Origin: Coleofasciculus sp. LEGE 07092
Lineage (GTDB): Bacteria > Cyanobacteriota > Cyanobacteriia > Cyanobacteriales > Coleofasciculaceae
Assembly: GCF_015207375.1 (NCBI RefSeq)
Contig: NZ_JADEWY010000023.1
Coordinates: 1 to 60,604, forward strand
Reading direction: 5' to 3'
DNA: 60,604 nt
Position numbers and translations under genes: made by a program. Position 1 is the stretch's first letter, and each line of letters opens with the position of its first letter. Below the pieces are notes generated by a model that had not been told where the DNA came from, did not search any database, and saw only the letters and a list, made by a program, of their open reading frames with translations. Positions 47,816 through 56,479 of the stretch are shown here, one piece after another.

Positions 47816-48535
47816 GAGTGAACTCCTTAATATGGGGTCTATTAAATTTATTTTTTCTTCATTTTTACACGGCTGACGAGTATAGATTATCAGAAAAGCT
47901 TATAGAAGTTAAGCAAAAATACCTATGATGCCCGAAAATGGGCAGAGAGAATAGGAGCAAAGGGTAGGCTTTACTGTAGTCTGTACCCGTTGCCCCATAA
48001 TCAACAGGAGAGCCAATCCTGACTGGCTATCTCACTGTTGCGCTCTTTCCTGAATCTGGTGATCTATGCTTTTGACGGCACTGTAAGAAAAGTGACGACG
48101 TAGCCAAGGCATCAAAGTTGCCAGAAATCCTTAAAAAGTGGGGGTTTTGCTGTAAGTTTACAAAATCTTTACAGTAAATGGAGGCTATCTTCATCTAGTC
48201 TTTAAATTTTATTCTCCTATCACTGAATAAATCAGTTATATTCTTCTTGGGAAGTTAAAAGTTATTTTAGGTTAGCTGCAAAGTTTAAGACATTTCGGTT
48301 CTACATTTAACTAGCTATATTTTTTAAGTCATGAGGATTTATATCCTCATAGCGAACTGAGTGATTCTTAGACTTTCACTTTAATCTTAGGAGTTTAAAT
48401 CAACCCGCTCCTAGGATAGTTTGTCCTGGCTAGCACAAAATGAAATAACTTAAATAACGTTCTTCCTTTACTAACTCTGTACATCTTAGACCAATTTTTG
48501 ATTCTACTGAAGTTTGCATTCCCCGAGGGTTTACC
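47816..48535. other. 720-bp divergent intergenic region
   Basis: It holds the leaders of flv3 (minus) and the secreted-protein gene (plus). A bulged hairpin GAGAGCCA/TGGCTATCTC lies near 48010-48036 and a better one at 48384-48417. No RNA gene or ORF with support is seen. Confidence 0.5.
48384..48417 (+). promoter_or_regulatory. Leader hairpin upstream of secreted protein
   Basis: ATCTTAGGAG (48384-48393) and CTCCTAGGAT (48408-48417) form a ten-base stem with one G-U pair and a 14-base loop. It ends 118 bases before the ATG and could control or terminate upstream transcription. Confidence 0.4.
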
Positions 48536-49279
48536 ATGTCAAAATTCGTCGCTAAATCCTTCTTAGGACTAGCTACTGCATCAGCTTTTTTCGCAGTTTT
48601 TTCAGCCCTAACGCCCTCAGTCGGAGCCTTTAAGATTATTGGTAATAGTGTTGAAAACATTACGGCTGATGATCTAGAGAAATCGTTCATCGTTTTTTTG
48701 GGAGGACAAATAGATGGCAAATCTCAAGAAGGATTATCATCTGAGGCAACCTTTAAATTAGTCCAATTTGAAACGGTCACTAAAAAAATCAAGGGAGTCC
48801 TCCAGGAGTTTACTCAAGTCAGTTTTGATATTTTACTCAGTAATACCTCTAGCAATGCTATTTCATCCAGTCGAACCTCTAGCCTGGGGTTTGATGTTAG
48901 TGACCCTATTTTGGACGCGAAGAGCGCAGGTACTGATGCCAGTACCGCGCCGCTTTTTACCAATGCCAATTTAAGCACTAAATTGTTTGATGGCAAAAAC
49001 GGAGACGTTGATCTTTGTTTTAGCGATAATCGGAATAACTGTAGAGGTGGCAAAAATGGCGGGGTGAAGCCGAAAGAAACAGGCAGTTTCTCTGCCTCCT
49101 TTACTTTGTCTCCCTCAGCCAAAGAAATTGCTTTGAGTAACTTTGGGGTACGGTATCAGAGCATCGATTTGGCAAATACGAAAAAACTTGATGATGAAAG
49201 CGGGACGGGTTACGCCGTCAATGTTGCACCGAATGGTAGCAAGAATTGGACTGATTCTAAAGATTCTCATCTTTGGTAA
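48536..49279 (+). CDS. Secreted cistern-like protein without PEP-CTERM tail
   Basis: 247 residues. An N-terminal signal peptide (FVAKSFLGLATASAFFAVF) probably ends near APSVGAF-like residues 30-32. The mature part is rich in Ser, Thr, Asn and beta-strand pattern and has the spacing CFSDNRNNCRGG followed later by LSNFGVRYQSI, which I associate with cyanobacterial cistern-type PEP-CTERM proteins. The usual PEP-motif, helix and basic tail are missing; the chain ends KDSHLW. It may be exported freely. The family link is from memory of the pattern. Confidence 0.7.
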   Translation: MSKFVAKSFLGLATASAFFAVFSALTPSVGAFKIIGNSVENITADDLEKSFIVFLGGQIDGKSQEGLSSEATFKLVQFETVTKKIKGVLQEFTQVSFDILLSNTSSNAISSSRTSSLGFDVSDPILDAKSAGTDASTAPLFTNANLSTKLFDGKNGDVDLCFSDNRNNCRGGKNGGVKPKETGSFSASFTLSPSAKEIALSNFGVRYQSIDLANTKKLDDESGTGYAVNVAPNGSKNWTDSKDSHLW

Positions 49280-49305
49280 ACTGATAAGTTGCACCTTTGT
49301 CGATA

Positions 49306-49450
49306 AGCCCGAAAATCCGCCCAGAGTTCAAACTCCGGGCTAATAGCTCAAGTCCATTTCAATGGACTGAAAGTCTTGTAGAGTCAGTATTTAGTCCTCA
49401 TAGCGAGGACTTTATCTATGAGCCAGTGGTTTAAACCAGTGGCGGTTAGT
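49306..49450. repeat. Cluster of four short palindromes
   Basis: In order: AGCCCG/CGGGCT (49306-49342), AGTCCATT/AATGGACT (49352-49369), AGTCCTC/GAGGACT (49394-49412) and TGGTTTAAACCA (49428-49439). It follows the secreted-protein gene and would make an RNA of serial hairpins. It looks like a dispersed multi-hairpin element. Confidence 0.65.
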
Positions 49451-49527
49451 GAGACTGGTGCAAGATGTGAGGTAAACGGATTTTGCTGGTATAGCAATCC
49501 TATTTGAGTTACAAACTTTGGCTGTTG

Positions 49528-49560
49528 AGATCCCCGGCTTCTTGAAGAAGTCGGGGATCT
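49528..49560. repeat. 33-bp near-perfect palindrome
   Basis: Sixteen-base arms (AGATCCCCGGCTTCTT and AAGAAGTCGGGGATCT) with one G-T mismatch surround a single central G. This sequence type is commonly dispersed in cyanobacteria. It lies 42 bases past the pseudogene end and could terminate it. Confidence 0.75.
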
Positions 49561-49602
49561 TGGAGTTTACGAATCCTAGGGAATAGGGAAGTAGAGTCCC
49601 CT

Positions 49603-50548
49603 TCAGCGTTTCCGCACCGCTTCTAAGGCAGCCTCTATCCCCCGCTCTTTTTGGGGGTCGGCTCCCTGAGCGTATTCTGGGGAAAAGGGAATGAGTATAT
49701 CGGGTATCACACCTTGTCCTTCTAGGCGTTGTCCGTCAACATATACATCGGCAACCGTCTTCAAGCTGCTGCTGGTATTGGTCACTCCCATAAGACCACA
49801 TATGGACGTAGCCAATTTTTTTACCCTCCCGTTCGATTACCTGGGTACTTGCTCGTTGGGCATCCAGAAACATCGTGGTTGTATCCAGTATCTTCGGCGT
49901 AACAATAATAGTTTGCTGACTGTCGGGTTCGGGCGATCGCTCAACCAATACCTTCACCTCTTGATCCGCTTTCCCTGCAAAGGACTGAATCGGATGAAAT
50001 GGACGACTATCAACACTCATTATGCGATCACCCACCATCAACCCGGCTTTTGCCGCCGGACTGCCATCGAAAATAGCACTAACAAAGGTCTTGCCGTCGA
50101 TATCTTTCGTAACGATGCCAATACCACTGTATTCAGGCTTACCATTGGGGAGAAAATCCTTAAGCTGTTTCTGTAAGTCAGGGATTCTGGGAGCAAAGAT
50201 TCCTAAAACCTGGTAGTAGGCTGGTTCGTTCGGAGTGTAGAAGTGAGTATGAGAAGTATTTAACTCCGATAGCATCTGATTGATAAGAACAGCCATGTCT
50301 TCGGTTGACTGAGCTTGCTTGACTTCAGGCTCATATTTAGACCGCATAGCTTGCCAATCGACACCATTAAAGTTTGGGTCGTAAAAGTTCTCGTTCACCG
50401 TTTCCCAAACATCCTCAAAAATTGCAGAGGTCGGTTGTTCTGTCCTGGAAAGTGCTGGAGAAATAAGCCCGTACAGAAATACGAGTGAAACACTAATTAA
50501 GGTTAATATAACGAGGCGACTATCTCTTAGTAATCTAAATTGTGTCAT
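49603..50548 (-). pseudogene. S41 (CtpA-like) peptidase, catalytic core deleted
   Basis: The N-terminal part from ATG 50548 has a membrane signal (RLVILTLISVSLVFLYGLI), an S41 N-terminal domain, a PDZ domain (YSGIGIVTKDIDGKTFV, KAGLMVGDRIMSVD) and ends in KIGYVHMWSYGSDQYQQQLED before a stop at 49736. The family's C-terminal motif VADVYVDGQRLEGQGVIPD occurs in another frame (49603 to about 49770). The segment with the catalytic Ser and Lys is absent. A deletion near 49760-49785 both removed it and shifted the frame. Confidence 0.85.
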
Positions 50549-50755
50549 AAAAATATCTTTTGAAATTGTGCTGGTAGGCTGTTGAAGACGAAAGTATCTA
50601 TTTTTACATACTTTGTAGTGCAGACATTTTGCCTGCTTTGTTGAATGAAAAAGGGGCAGCATAATTACCTGTTATGCTACTTCAGGTTGTTGGTGAAGCA
50701 GTATTTCGAGATTATTGCTGAGAAATGGTATCTGCTACCCTAGCTGTATACCCAG

Positions 50756-51580
50756 TTGAGCCAAGCAGCAAATACAGAATCTACCGTGACTGACGAGAGC
50801 CTATACCTCAAACGATTCCTAGATCCTATAAAGGTTTGCAGACGGTACAAGCCCAAATTCGGATTGGGAAATAAAGAGGCAGGATTAGATCTGTCCCGCT
50901 TTCTATTGCTTTATGGAGCTGATCCGTTTTACTCGTGGATTGGTCTCAACTCAGATGTGATGTATGCTGCCCATAAAGCGGCTGGTGGAATGACCTCGGT
51001 TTATCGACAGATTGGCAGGGGGTGTGAAAATTTATTTAGGCAAATAATAATAGATCACACAGAGTACGACGATCCAAAGTATGCCATGTGGTCTTACGTT
51101 ACAAAGACGAAAAATGATAAGGATAAAACTTTGTCGTTGGATGCTCGGCTAGAGGTTACAAAAATTCGTAATCCTGATATTAAAGCAAGAGTTATGCAGT
51201 GGATAGCAGATTACAGCCAAACTCTCAGCGTACCTGCGCCAGCAAATGGAGCCGTGTTTGAAGTTCGACAAGGATACAAAAGTAAAGATAGCAAAAGACA
51301 AAATGCTGACATAGATAATATTGCTGTTGCTTGGGCAAATGGTTATCTCCCAGTTTTTGCAATTTTCTCCTCTCAAATTGACGCAGATTTGGTATTACGC
51401 TACCGCAATAGCCGTGGCGGGATAATTATTGGAACTACATCAGGTAGTAACCAAAGCTCGTTGTTTGCTTTCTCCAAAGAGGTTATGACCTATGATTTAG
51501 CGGATTTCTTTCGTCGCAACTCGGAGCTAATCAAGAGTGAAATTCATGATACGCTAGAAGCTTTATTAAGTGCGGATTAA
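50756..51580 (+). CDS. Putative type II restriction endonuclease
   Basis: 274 residues with no signal or membrane segment. The stretch FEVRQGYKSKDSKRQNADID (about 168-187) is rich in charged residues and could hold the Glu/Lys/Asp of a nuclease active site, followed by VFAIFSSQIDADLVLRYRNS. The stop overlaps the methyltransferase start by one base, which is the main reason for the call. The start is uncertain: TTG at 50756 or GTG at 50786, neither with a clear ribosome-binding site. I do not recognise its cut site. It could instead be another partner of the methylase. Confidence 0.6.
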   Translation: MSQAANTESTVTDESLYLKRFLDPIKVCRRYKPKFGLGNKEAGLDLSRFLLLYGADPFYSWIGLNSDVMYAAHKAAGGMTSVYRQIGRGCENLFRQIIIDHTEYDDPKYAMWSYVTKTKNDKDKTLSLDARLEVTKIRNPDIKARVMQWIADYSQTLSVPAPANGAVFEVRQGYKSKDSKRQNADIDNIAVAWANGYLPVFAIFSSQIDADLVLRYRNSRGGIIIGTTSGSNQSSLFAFSKEVMTYDLADFFRRNSELIKSEIHDTLEALLSAD

Positions 51581-52806
51581 TGTTATCTACTGTTAAGCAA
51601 AGAGCTGACTATACATTCAAATTTAATCGCACTCTTGGAAGACATGGATGGTTGCGCCTTACTCCAGCCTATGGGGTAAAGCTTGTTGAAAAAATTCTGG
51701 CTTCTGTTGAGAGAGATGCTATTATTCTTGATCCTTTCTCAGGTACTGCTACAACAGGACTTGTCGCTGCTGAACATGGCAATCAAGCCGTTACATTTGA
51801 TATTAATCCGTTTCTCGTCTGGCTTGGAAATGCTAAGTGTCGTAACTACTGTGAGGATTGCCTAATAAATATTCGTAAGGGTGTACAGCAAGCATTAAAA
51901 GAGTACAAAAGTCTTGTAGAACAAGATAATTGGATACCACAGATATTCAATATTGAGCGGTGGTGGTCTAGTTATACTCTCAAATGTATTGCTGCTTTGC
52001 GAACGGCTTTAGTGAATCAATTTGGAGAAACTGAAGAAAATAAACTATATGACCTTGTTTGGATAGCATTTTGTCGCTTGATAATCGAAACTTCGTCAGC
52101 CAGCTTTAATCATGTCTCCATGTCATTCAACGAAACCACCACTCATTTTGAGATTGAATATATTGAGGAGCTTTTTGTCACTATTCTTGGTTTTGTGTTG
52201 AGTTCGGCTGAACAACACATTCAAGGTAAAGCAAAAGTAATTAAAACAGATTCTCGGAATATAGTCGAATTAAATAATATCAAAGTCGATCAAGTAATAA
52301 CCTCACCACCTTATCCAAATCGAATGAGTTACATTCGTGAACTTCGTCCCTATATGTACTGGACTAAATTCCTGGATGAAGCCAAGGAAGCCGGTGAAAT
52401 AGATTGGATGGCAATTGGTGGAACGTGGGGGATTGCAACCAGTCGCCTTACTTCTTGGCAAGTGCAAGAATGGAAATTACCAGAAGACATTTTTTTAGTT
52501 GCAGAAAGAATTCAAACATCTAAGGGAAAAAACGCCGCGCTTCTGGCCGTCTACGTGCTGAAGTACTTTCATGATATGCATCTACATTTGTCTTCGCTTC
52601 GACACATTCTTAAAAATGGAGCTGAATTGCACTACATAGTTGGGAATTCAACATTTTTCGGTAACATGGTTGATACATCAGCTCTAATTTCTAAGTCCAT
52701 GCAAATGCTTGGTTACAGCGAGATTCATTCTAAAATTATTAGAAAACGAAACTGTAAAAAGGCTTTATATGAGTACTGTGTTTCCGCCGCTTGGTCAGAT
52801 TCGTGA
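51580..52806 (+). CDS. DNA methyltransferase of a restriction-modification pair
   Basis: 408 residues. Motif I reads DPFSGTATTGLVAAEHG (about 49) for S-adenosylmethionine binding, and motif IV reads TSPPYPNRMSY (about 243), SPPY being common in amino-group (N4-cytosine or N6-adenine) methylases. Motif I lies before motif IV, and a long insert rich in Trp and Tyr lies between, possibly the target recognition part. ATG at 51580 overlaps the upstream stop. No HIP1 octamer is seen in the pair although it is frequent elsewhere, which hints at acquisition. Confidence 0.9.
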   Translation: MLSTVKQRADYTFKFNRTLGRHGWLRLTPAYGVKLVEKILASVERDAIILDPFSGTATTGLVAAEHGNQAVTFDINPFLVWLGNAKCRNYCEDCLINIRKGVQQALKEYKSLVEQDNWIPQIFNIERWWSSYTLKCIAALRTALVNQFGETEENKLYDLVWIAFCRLIIETSSASFNHVSMSFNETTTHFEIEYIEELFVTILGFVLSSAEQHIQGKAKVIKTDSRNIVELNNIKVDQVITSPPYPNRMSYIRELRPYMYWTKFLDEAKEAGEIDWMAIGGTWGIATSRLTSWQVQEWKLPEDIFLVAERIQTSKGKNAALLAVYVLKYFHDMHLHLSSLRHILKNGAELHYIVGNSTFFGNMVDTSALISKSMQMLGYSEIHSKIIRKRNCKKALYEYCVSAAWSDS

Positions 52807-52841
52807 CAGGTGAATAAAACAGCCGCTCATTAATAAAATGT

Positions 52842-52880
52842 ACGTTGCCTCAACCTATCACAAATAGTTGTAGGCAACGT
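52842..52880. terminator. Bidirectional hairpin between methyltransferase and treY
   Basis: ACGTTGCCTCAAC (52842-52854) pairs with GTTGTAGGCAACGT (52867-52880) except for one bulge. CTTTAAAATTT follows. It serves the two convergent genes. Confidence 0.65.
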
Positions 52881-52903
52881 CTTTAAAATTTAAAAGCTTT
52901 CTC

Positions 52904-55711
52904 TCAATCAGCAGTCCCTTTATTAATCAGTAACGCAACGGGAAAGTGTTTGAGAACATCCCGAATCCAGAGGGTGTCATCTCCCTGAACTTCCTGTCCA
53001 CTCATAGCATCATACCAGGTTGAAGATGCTCCAGGCGGTAAAGAGAGGCGGGTTTCCTGCCAAACCTGTTCACCTAACGGATGCTCTCCCTCTTTAATTA
53101 AGGAAGTCAAAAACCGAGGAGCGATCGCCATAATTGTCGTATGATCCCAGTGTCTGGCAAAGGCAACAATATGATCCCGTAAGCTACCAATCACCGTCAG
53201 TTTCTCGTAATCGCCACGCTGGAACAATTCCAGATACTCTCGGCGAGTTTGCAGCGCTTGGTAAATTAGAAACAGCTTGATTCTCCCGTCTTCTGGAGTT
53301 TCCAATAGCTCCTGAATTAGACCCAAATAATCCGTTTCAATGTGGTTCTTAAAGTCTCGAAGTATACCGATGCATTGTTCAAAATCAACGGGACGACGAT
53401 TATCTGGATCTACTAAACTCAAATCCCACAGTTCTGTTCCTTGATAAAAGTCTGGAACTCCAGGAGAGGTCAGTTTCAGTAACGTTTGTGAGAGGGAATT
53501 AAAGATACCGTAATGTTGAATTCTGCGCTGGAAGGGTCGGAACGCCTGCAAAAATTCATTGTCTTCAGAATCTTTCAACAAGCGTTCTGCAAATTGGATA
53601 AAACCATCTTCATAGCCAGTATCGGGTCTCAACCACGCTGTGTGAACTTTGGCTTCTCGGATGGCTTTGATAATATACTCTTTAATCCGTCCCACAAAGG
53701 CTGGATACTCACTCTCATAAAATGGGTAAGTTCCTAGCAGAGTTTGGTAAAAAAAGTATTCATCATTGGGATCGGGAACATCTAAACCCTCAACGCACTC
53801 CTTATGACCCCCATTGATTTCCTGCCATTTTCTGATAGTGTTTTCCCACTGACCTGGGATTTCTGATAACACATTAATCCTCGCTCGAATATCTTCTCCT
53901 CGTTTTGTGTCGTGGGTTGAACTCGCATTTGTGGTATGGGGCCAGTAGGCAGCGCGATGATGGTTAAAGCTGTGAAATTCGTCTACAGAAACGCCAAATT
54001 CCCCAGGATTGGAGCCGACTTCATTAAGAGATACCAACCTGTTGTAGATATACAGAACGGTATCTTCTACCCCTTTTGCCATCAAAGGACCGGTGAACTG
54101 TTGCAGGCGCATAGCGAAGTAACGCTGTTGCTCTTTTTCTTCCTGGGTTAGAGACTCATCAAACTCCTGCAAAAGGAACTTTTCAATAAAATTGAGTTCA
54201 TTCAAGAAAACGGGTGTATTTTCTCTCGCTTTAGTAATGACTTGCTGAATGCACTCCCGGTCTGCTTTACTCGACCCTTCGGCGCTAATATAAGTCCGAT
54301 AGACTGGAAACACTGCCATGATTTCTACTAAAGCACCTTTTAAGGCGTAAATAGTAAAGTCACTGGCATACCTGTACAAGCCGGAGAGATGCTTTAATAA
54401 GTTAGCTAGGTTATCAATATCTCCCGTTAAGTGTTTACCAATAATCAGCCGTTTTTTATCATCAACTAATGTCTCATAAGGTGTGGAATTGCCAATGAAG
54501 CGGTGGTAGACACTATTAAACTTCTCTTGTGTAGCTTGTTGACAAAATATCCCATTCACCTGATTGAGAAAATCATAACCTGTGGTGCCTTGCACGGGCC
54601 AGTTTAGGGGTAGTTCTTCGTGTCGTTCTAGAATCTTTTCGACCGTAATGTAAGCATCTGGAACTCTTTCCCTCAACCTGTGTAAATATTGGGCAGGGTC
54701 GTAAAGACCATCAATATGGTCGATTCTGAGTCCAGTGAATTCTTGCGTATCTATCAGCTTAAAAATCAGAGAGTGGTTGTGTTCAAAAACCCTTTCGTCT
54801 TCCACCCGCATTGAAATCAGGTCGTTAACCGTAAAAAATCGCCGATAGTTCAATTCCTCATTTCCTACTTTCCAGTAAGAGAGGCGGAAGAACTGTTCAG
54901 CTAGTAAGCTTTCTAATAAATTGAAGCTTTCTGGGTTTCCGGGTTCTCCGTTAAAGATTTTGATACTTTCTTGAATGAATTCTCGGATATCGGGATTCTC
55001 ACTCCAGAGTTCCCATACCATCCCTTTGATGAAGGTAATTTGGTCGTACCGTTCTCTGCCTTCTTCACCTGAAGGAATATATTTTAAAGCATAAAGAGCG
55101 CCTAATAGCTTGACAAAATCTGGATGTTTTCGTCCTAATTTCTGACGCAACTGTCCCAATTCGTGGGTTAAAACCTGAATGTAGGATTCGATGCGGATGG
55201 GAAACTTTAGACCGTAGTAGTTAATGGTTAGTCCCCGTTCTTCATACTGGAGTTGCAGTTCGCCGCTTTCTAAGCAATCCCCACAAAATTTCCCTAAAAA
55301 AGGAGCAAGGACTCGTCCCCGAATGCCTTCATAGGGATGCTCCCAATTAATATCAAAATAATCTTTGTACTGAGAATCAGGACCGTTTTCGAGAACATCG
55401 ACCAGCATTTGGTTTTGACTGTCGAATGCCATGTGATTGGGGACAATATCCTGAACCCATCCCAATCCATAATTCTGAAGTTCCTGCACCAGATTTTCAA
55501 ACGTCTTGGGTCCCCCTAGTTCGGTGTTAATCTGATTGGGGTTCACCACATCGTAGCCGTGGGTACTCCCCTTCCGGGATTGAAAGACTGGGGAAGCATA
55601 TAGATCAGAAATCCCTAATTCAGCCAGATAGGAAGCGATCGCTTTGGCGTCCTGAAACGTAAAAGCCGGACTGAACTGAATTCTATAGGTTGCTAATGGA
55701 ATCCGCATCAT
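52904..55711 (-). CDS. treY: Maltooligosyl trehalose synthase
   Basis: 935 residues, GH13 family. It turns the reducing end of maltodextrin into a trehalosyl unit that TreZ then releases. Active-site regions are visible in order: DIVPNHMAFD, GLRIDHIDGLYDP with the nucleophile Asp, ITVEKIL with the Glu acid, and STHDTKRGEDIRARI. The N-terminus ATYRIQFSPAFTF is characteristic. Two ATG codons start the gene. No treZ is in the window, so the operon partner must be elsewhere. Trehalose here fits desiccation or salt tolerance. Confidence 0.96.
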   Translation of the reverse strand: MMRIPLATYRIQFSPAFTFQDAKAIASYLAELGISDLYASPVFQSRKGSTHGYDVVNPNQINTELGGPKTFENLVQELQNYGLGWVQDIVPNHMAFDSQNQMLVDVLENGPDSQYKDYFDINWEHPYEGIRGRVLAPFLGKFCGDCLESGELQLQYEERGLTINYYGLKFPIRIESYIQVLTHELGQLRQKLGRKHPDFVKLLGALYALKYIPSGEEGRERYDQITFIKGMVWELWSENPDIREFIQESIKIFNGEPGNPESFNLLESLLAEQFFRLSYWKVGNEELNYRRFFTVNDLISMRVEDERVFEHNHSLIFKLIDTQEFTGLRIDHIDGLYDPAQYLHRLRERVPDAYITVEKILERHEELPLNWPVQGTTGYDFLNQVNGIFCQQATQEKFNSVYHRFIGNSTPYETLVDDKKRLIIGKHLTGDIDNLANLLKHLSGLYRYASDFTIYALKGALVEIMAVFPVYRTYISAEGSSKADRECIQQVITKARENTPVFLNELNFIEKFLLQEFDESLTQEEKEQQRYFAMRLQQFTGPLMAKGVEDTVLYIYNRLVSLNEVGSNPGEFGVSVDEFHSFNHHRAAYWPHTTNASSTHDTKRGEDIRARINVLSEIPGQWENTIRKWQEINGGHKECVEGLDVPDPNDEYFFYQTLLGTYPFYESEYPAFVGRIKEYIIKAIREAKVHTAWLRPDTGYEDGFIQFAERLLKDSEDNEFLQAFRPFQRRIQHYGIFNSLSQTLLKLTSPGVPDFYQGTELWDLSLVDPDNRRPVDFEQCIGILRDFKNHIETDYLGLIQELLETPEDGRIKLFLIYQALQTRREYLELFQRGDYEKLTVIGSLRDHIVAFARHWDHTTIMAIAPRFLTSLIKEGEHPLGEQVWQETRLSLPPGASSTWYDAMSGQEVQGDDTLWIRDVLKHFPVALLINKGTAD

Positions 55712-55879
55712 AAGGCATTCACAGGAGAGAGTTAACAGGCAGAGTTTACGTCCCGGTTATGACGTGCTTTATATTGTAGACCTGTCAGCATATATTTTCG
55801 ACTTACCTTTGGCAGTGCGGATTTTGAGGAGTTGATGGCGATCGCGCCAAACCGCTTGCGCTAGTTAATGTACTAGTGT
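55712..55879. other. Spacer upstream of treY
   Basis: Apart from a HIP1 octamer near 55839-55846 nothing with support is seen. A treY promoter should be here but no clear pair of hexamers stands out. Confidence 0.4.
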
Positions 55880-56030
55880 TAGGAGTGAGGGGACTCAAGG
55901 ATCGATCAGGCTTGTAAGAACCCGAGGTGGGAGATTCCTGTAAGTCCCCATTACCAGGAAGCTTCTCTGATTGCCCCCTACAGGAATAAACCCCGAATAG
56001 CAAAAACCCCAGCACTGGATAAGCACTGAG
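55880..56030 (-). ncRNA. Candidate structured RNA, possibly 6S RNA (ssrS-like)
   Basis: The minus strand can fold with an apical stem ATTCCTGTA/TACAGGAAT (55979-55987 with 55934-55942) inside a looser pairing whose outer strands are CTCAG...GCTT (5') and AAGC...CTTGAG (3'), and a 3' segment GGGTTCTTACAAGCC that resembles the 3' side of the 6S bubble. A -10-like TATAGT is at 56032-56037. A 100-codon frame covering it has unlikely composition. I identify it from shape and memory only; ends are approximate. Confidence 0.4.
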
Positions 56031-56243
56031 GACTATAGTGAAGGTAGACACACCTCCAGGTAGATCATCACGCAGACTTTTTAAATCATTCAGGCAGCAA
56101 AACATCTCTTTCTATAGAATCACTTGCTTTTCGTTTATTTTCTAGATCGGTTTAAGACCAGTGAGCCATACTTAAACTGAGCTTGACAAGTAGCAAGACT
56201 TTCCGATTCCCCTGAGAAATTTAAATAGAGTACTATTTCAGCC

Positions 56244-56395
56244 GATTGACTGACAAAACTTGTGAGCAGATGCCCAGGAAGCCCTCACCCTTGGGGAAAG
56301 GAAGAGGGGTTGGGGGTAAGGGCGCTAGACTTTTGTCAGACTCCACTCTCCAATGACAGTTTTCCGCTTCAGTGCGTAAGTCTTACCATAGTAAA
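56244..56395. repeat. Composite dispersed repeat with inverted parts
   Basis: GATTGACTGACAAAACT (56244-56260) is the inverse of the repeat at 41572-41588, and ACTTTTGTCAG recurs at about 56325-56336. Between them GCCCTCACCC/GGGTAAGGGC form a hairpin (56280-56321). AGTGCGTAAGTCTT at about 56373 matches one end of the MITE-like element at 41735. The region carries no gene. Confidence 0.6.
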
Positions 56396-56479
56396 AGCGA
56401 TCGCCTTCGGGCTTGCTTTCCCGCTAGTTCTGTGTTGGATGGAAAACCGTTAGCCTCAGCCTCGGCTACTAGACGTTGA

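Noticed and set aside
49691-50176. 161-codon + strand frame opposite the S41 relic
   Set aside because: It is antisense to recognisable S41/PDZ sequence and has no family features.
55803-56105. 100-codon minus-strand reading frame
   Set aside because: Composition and lack of a ribosome-binding site argue against a protein; the region folds better as RNA.
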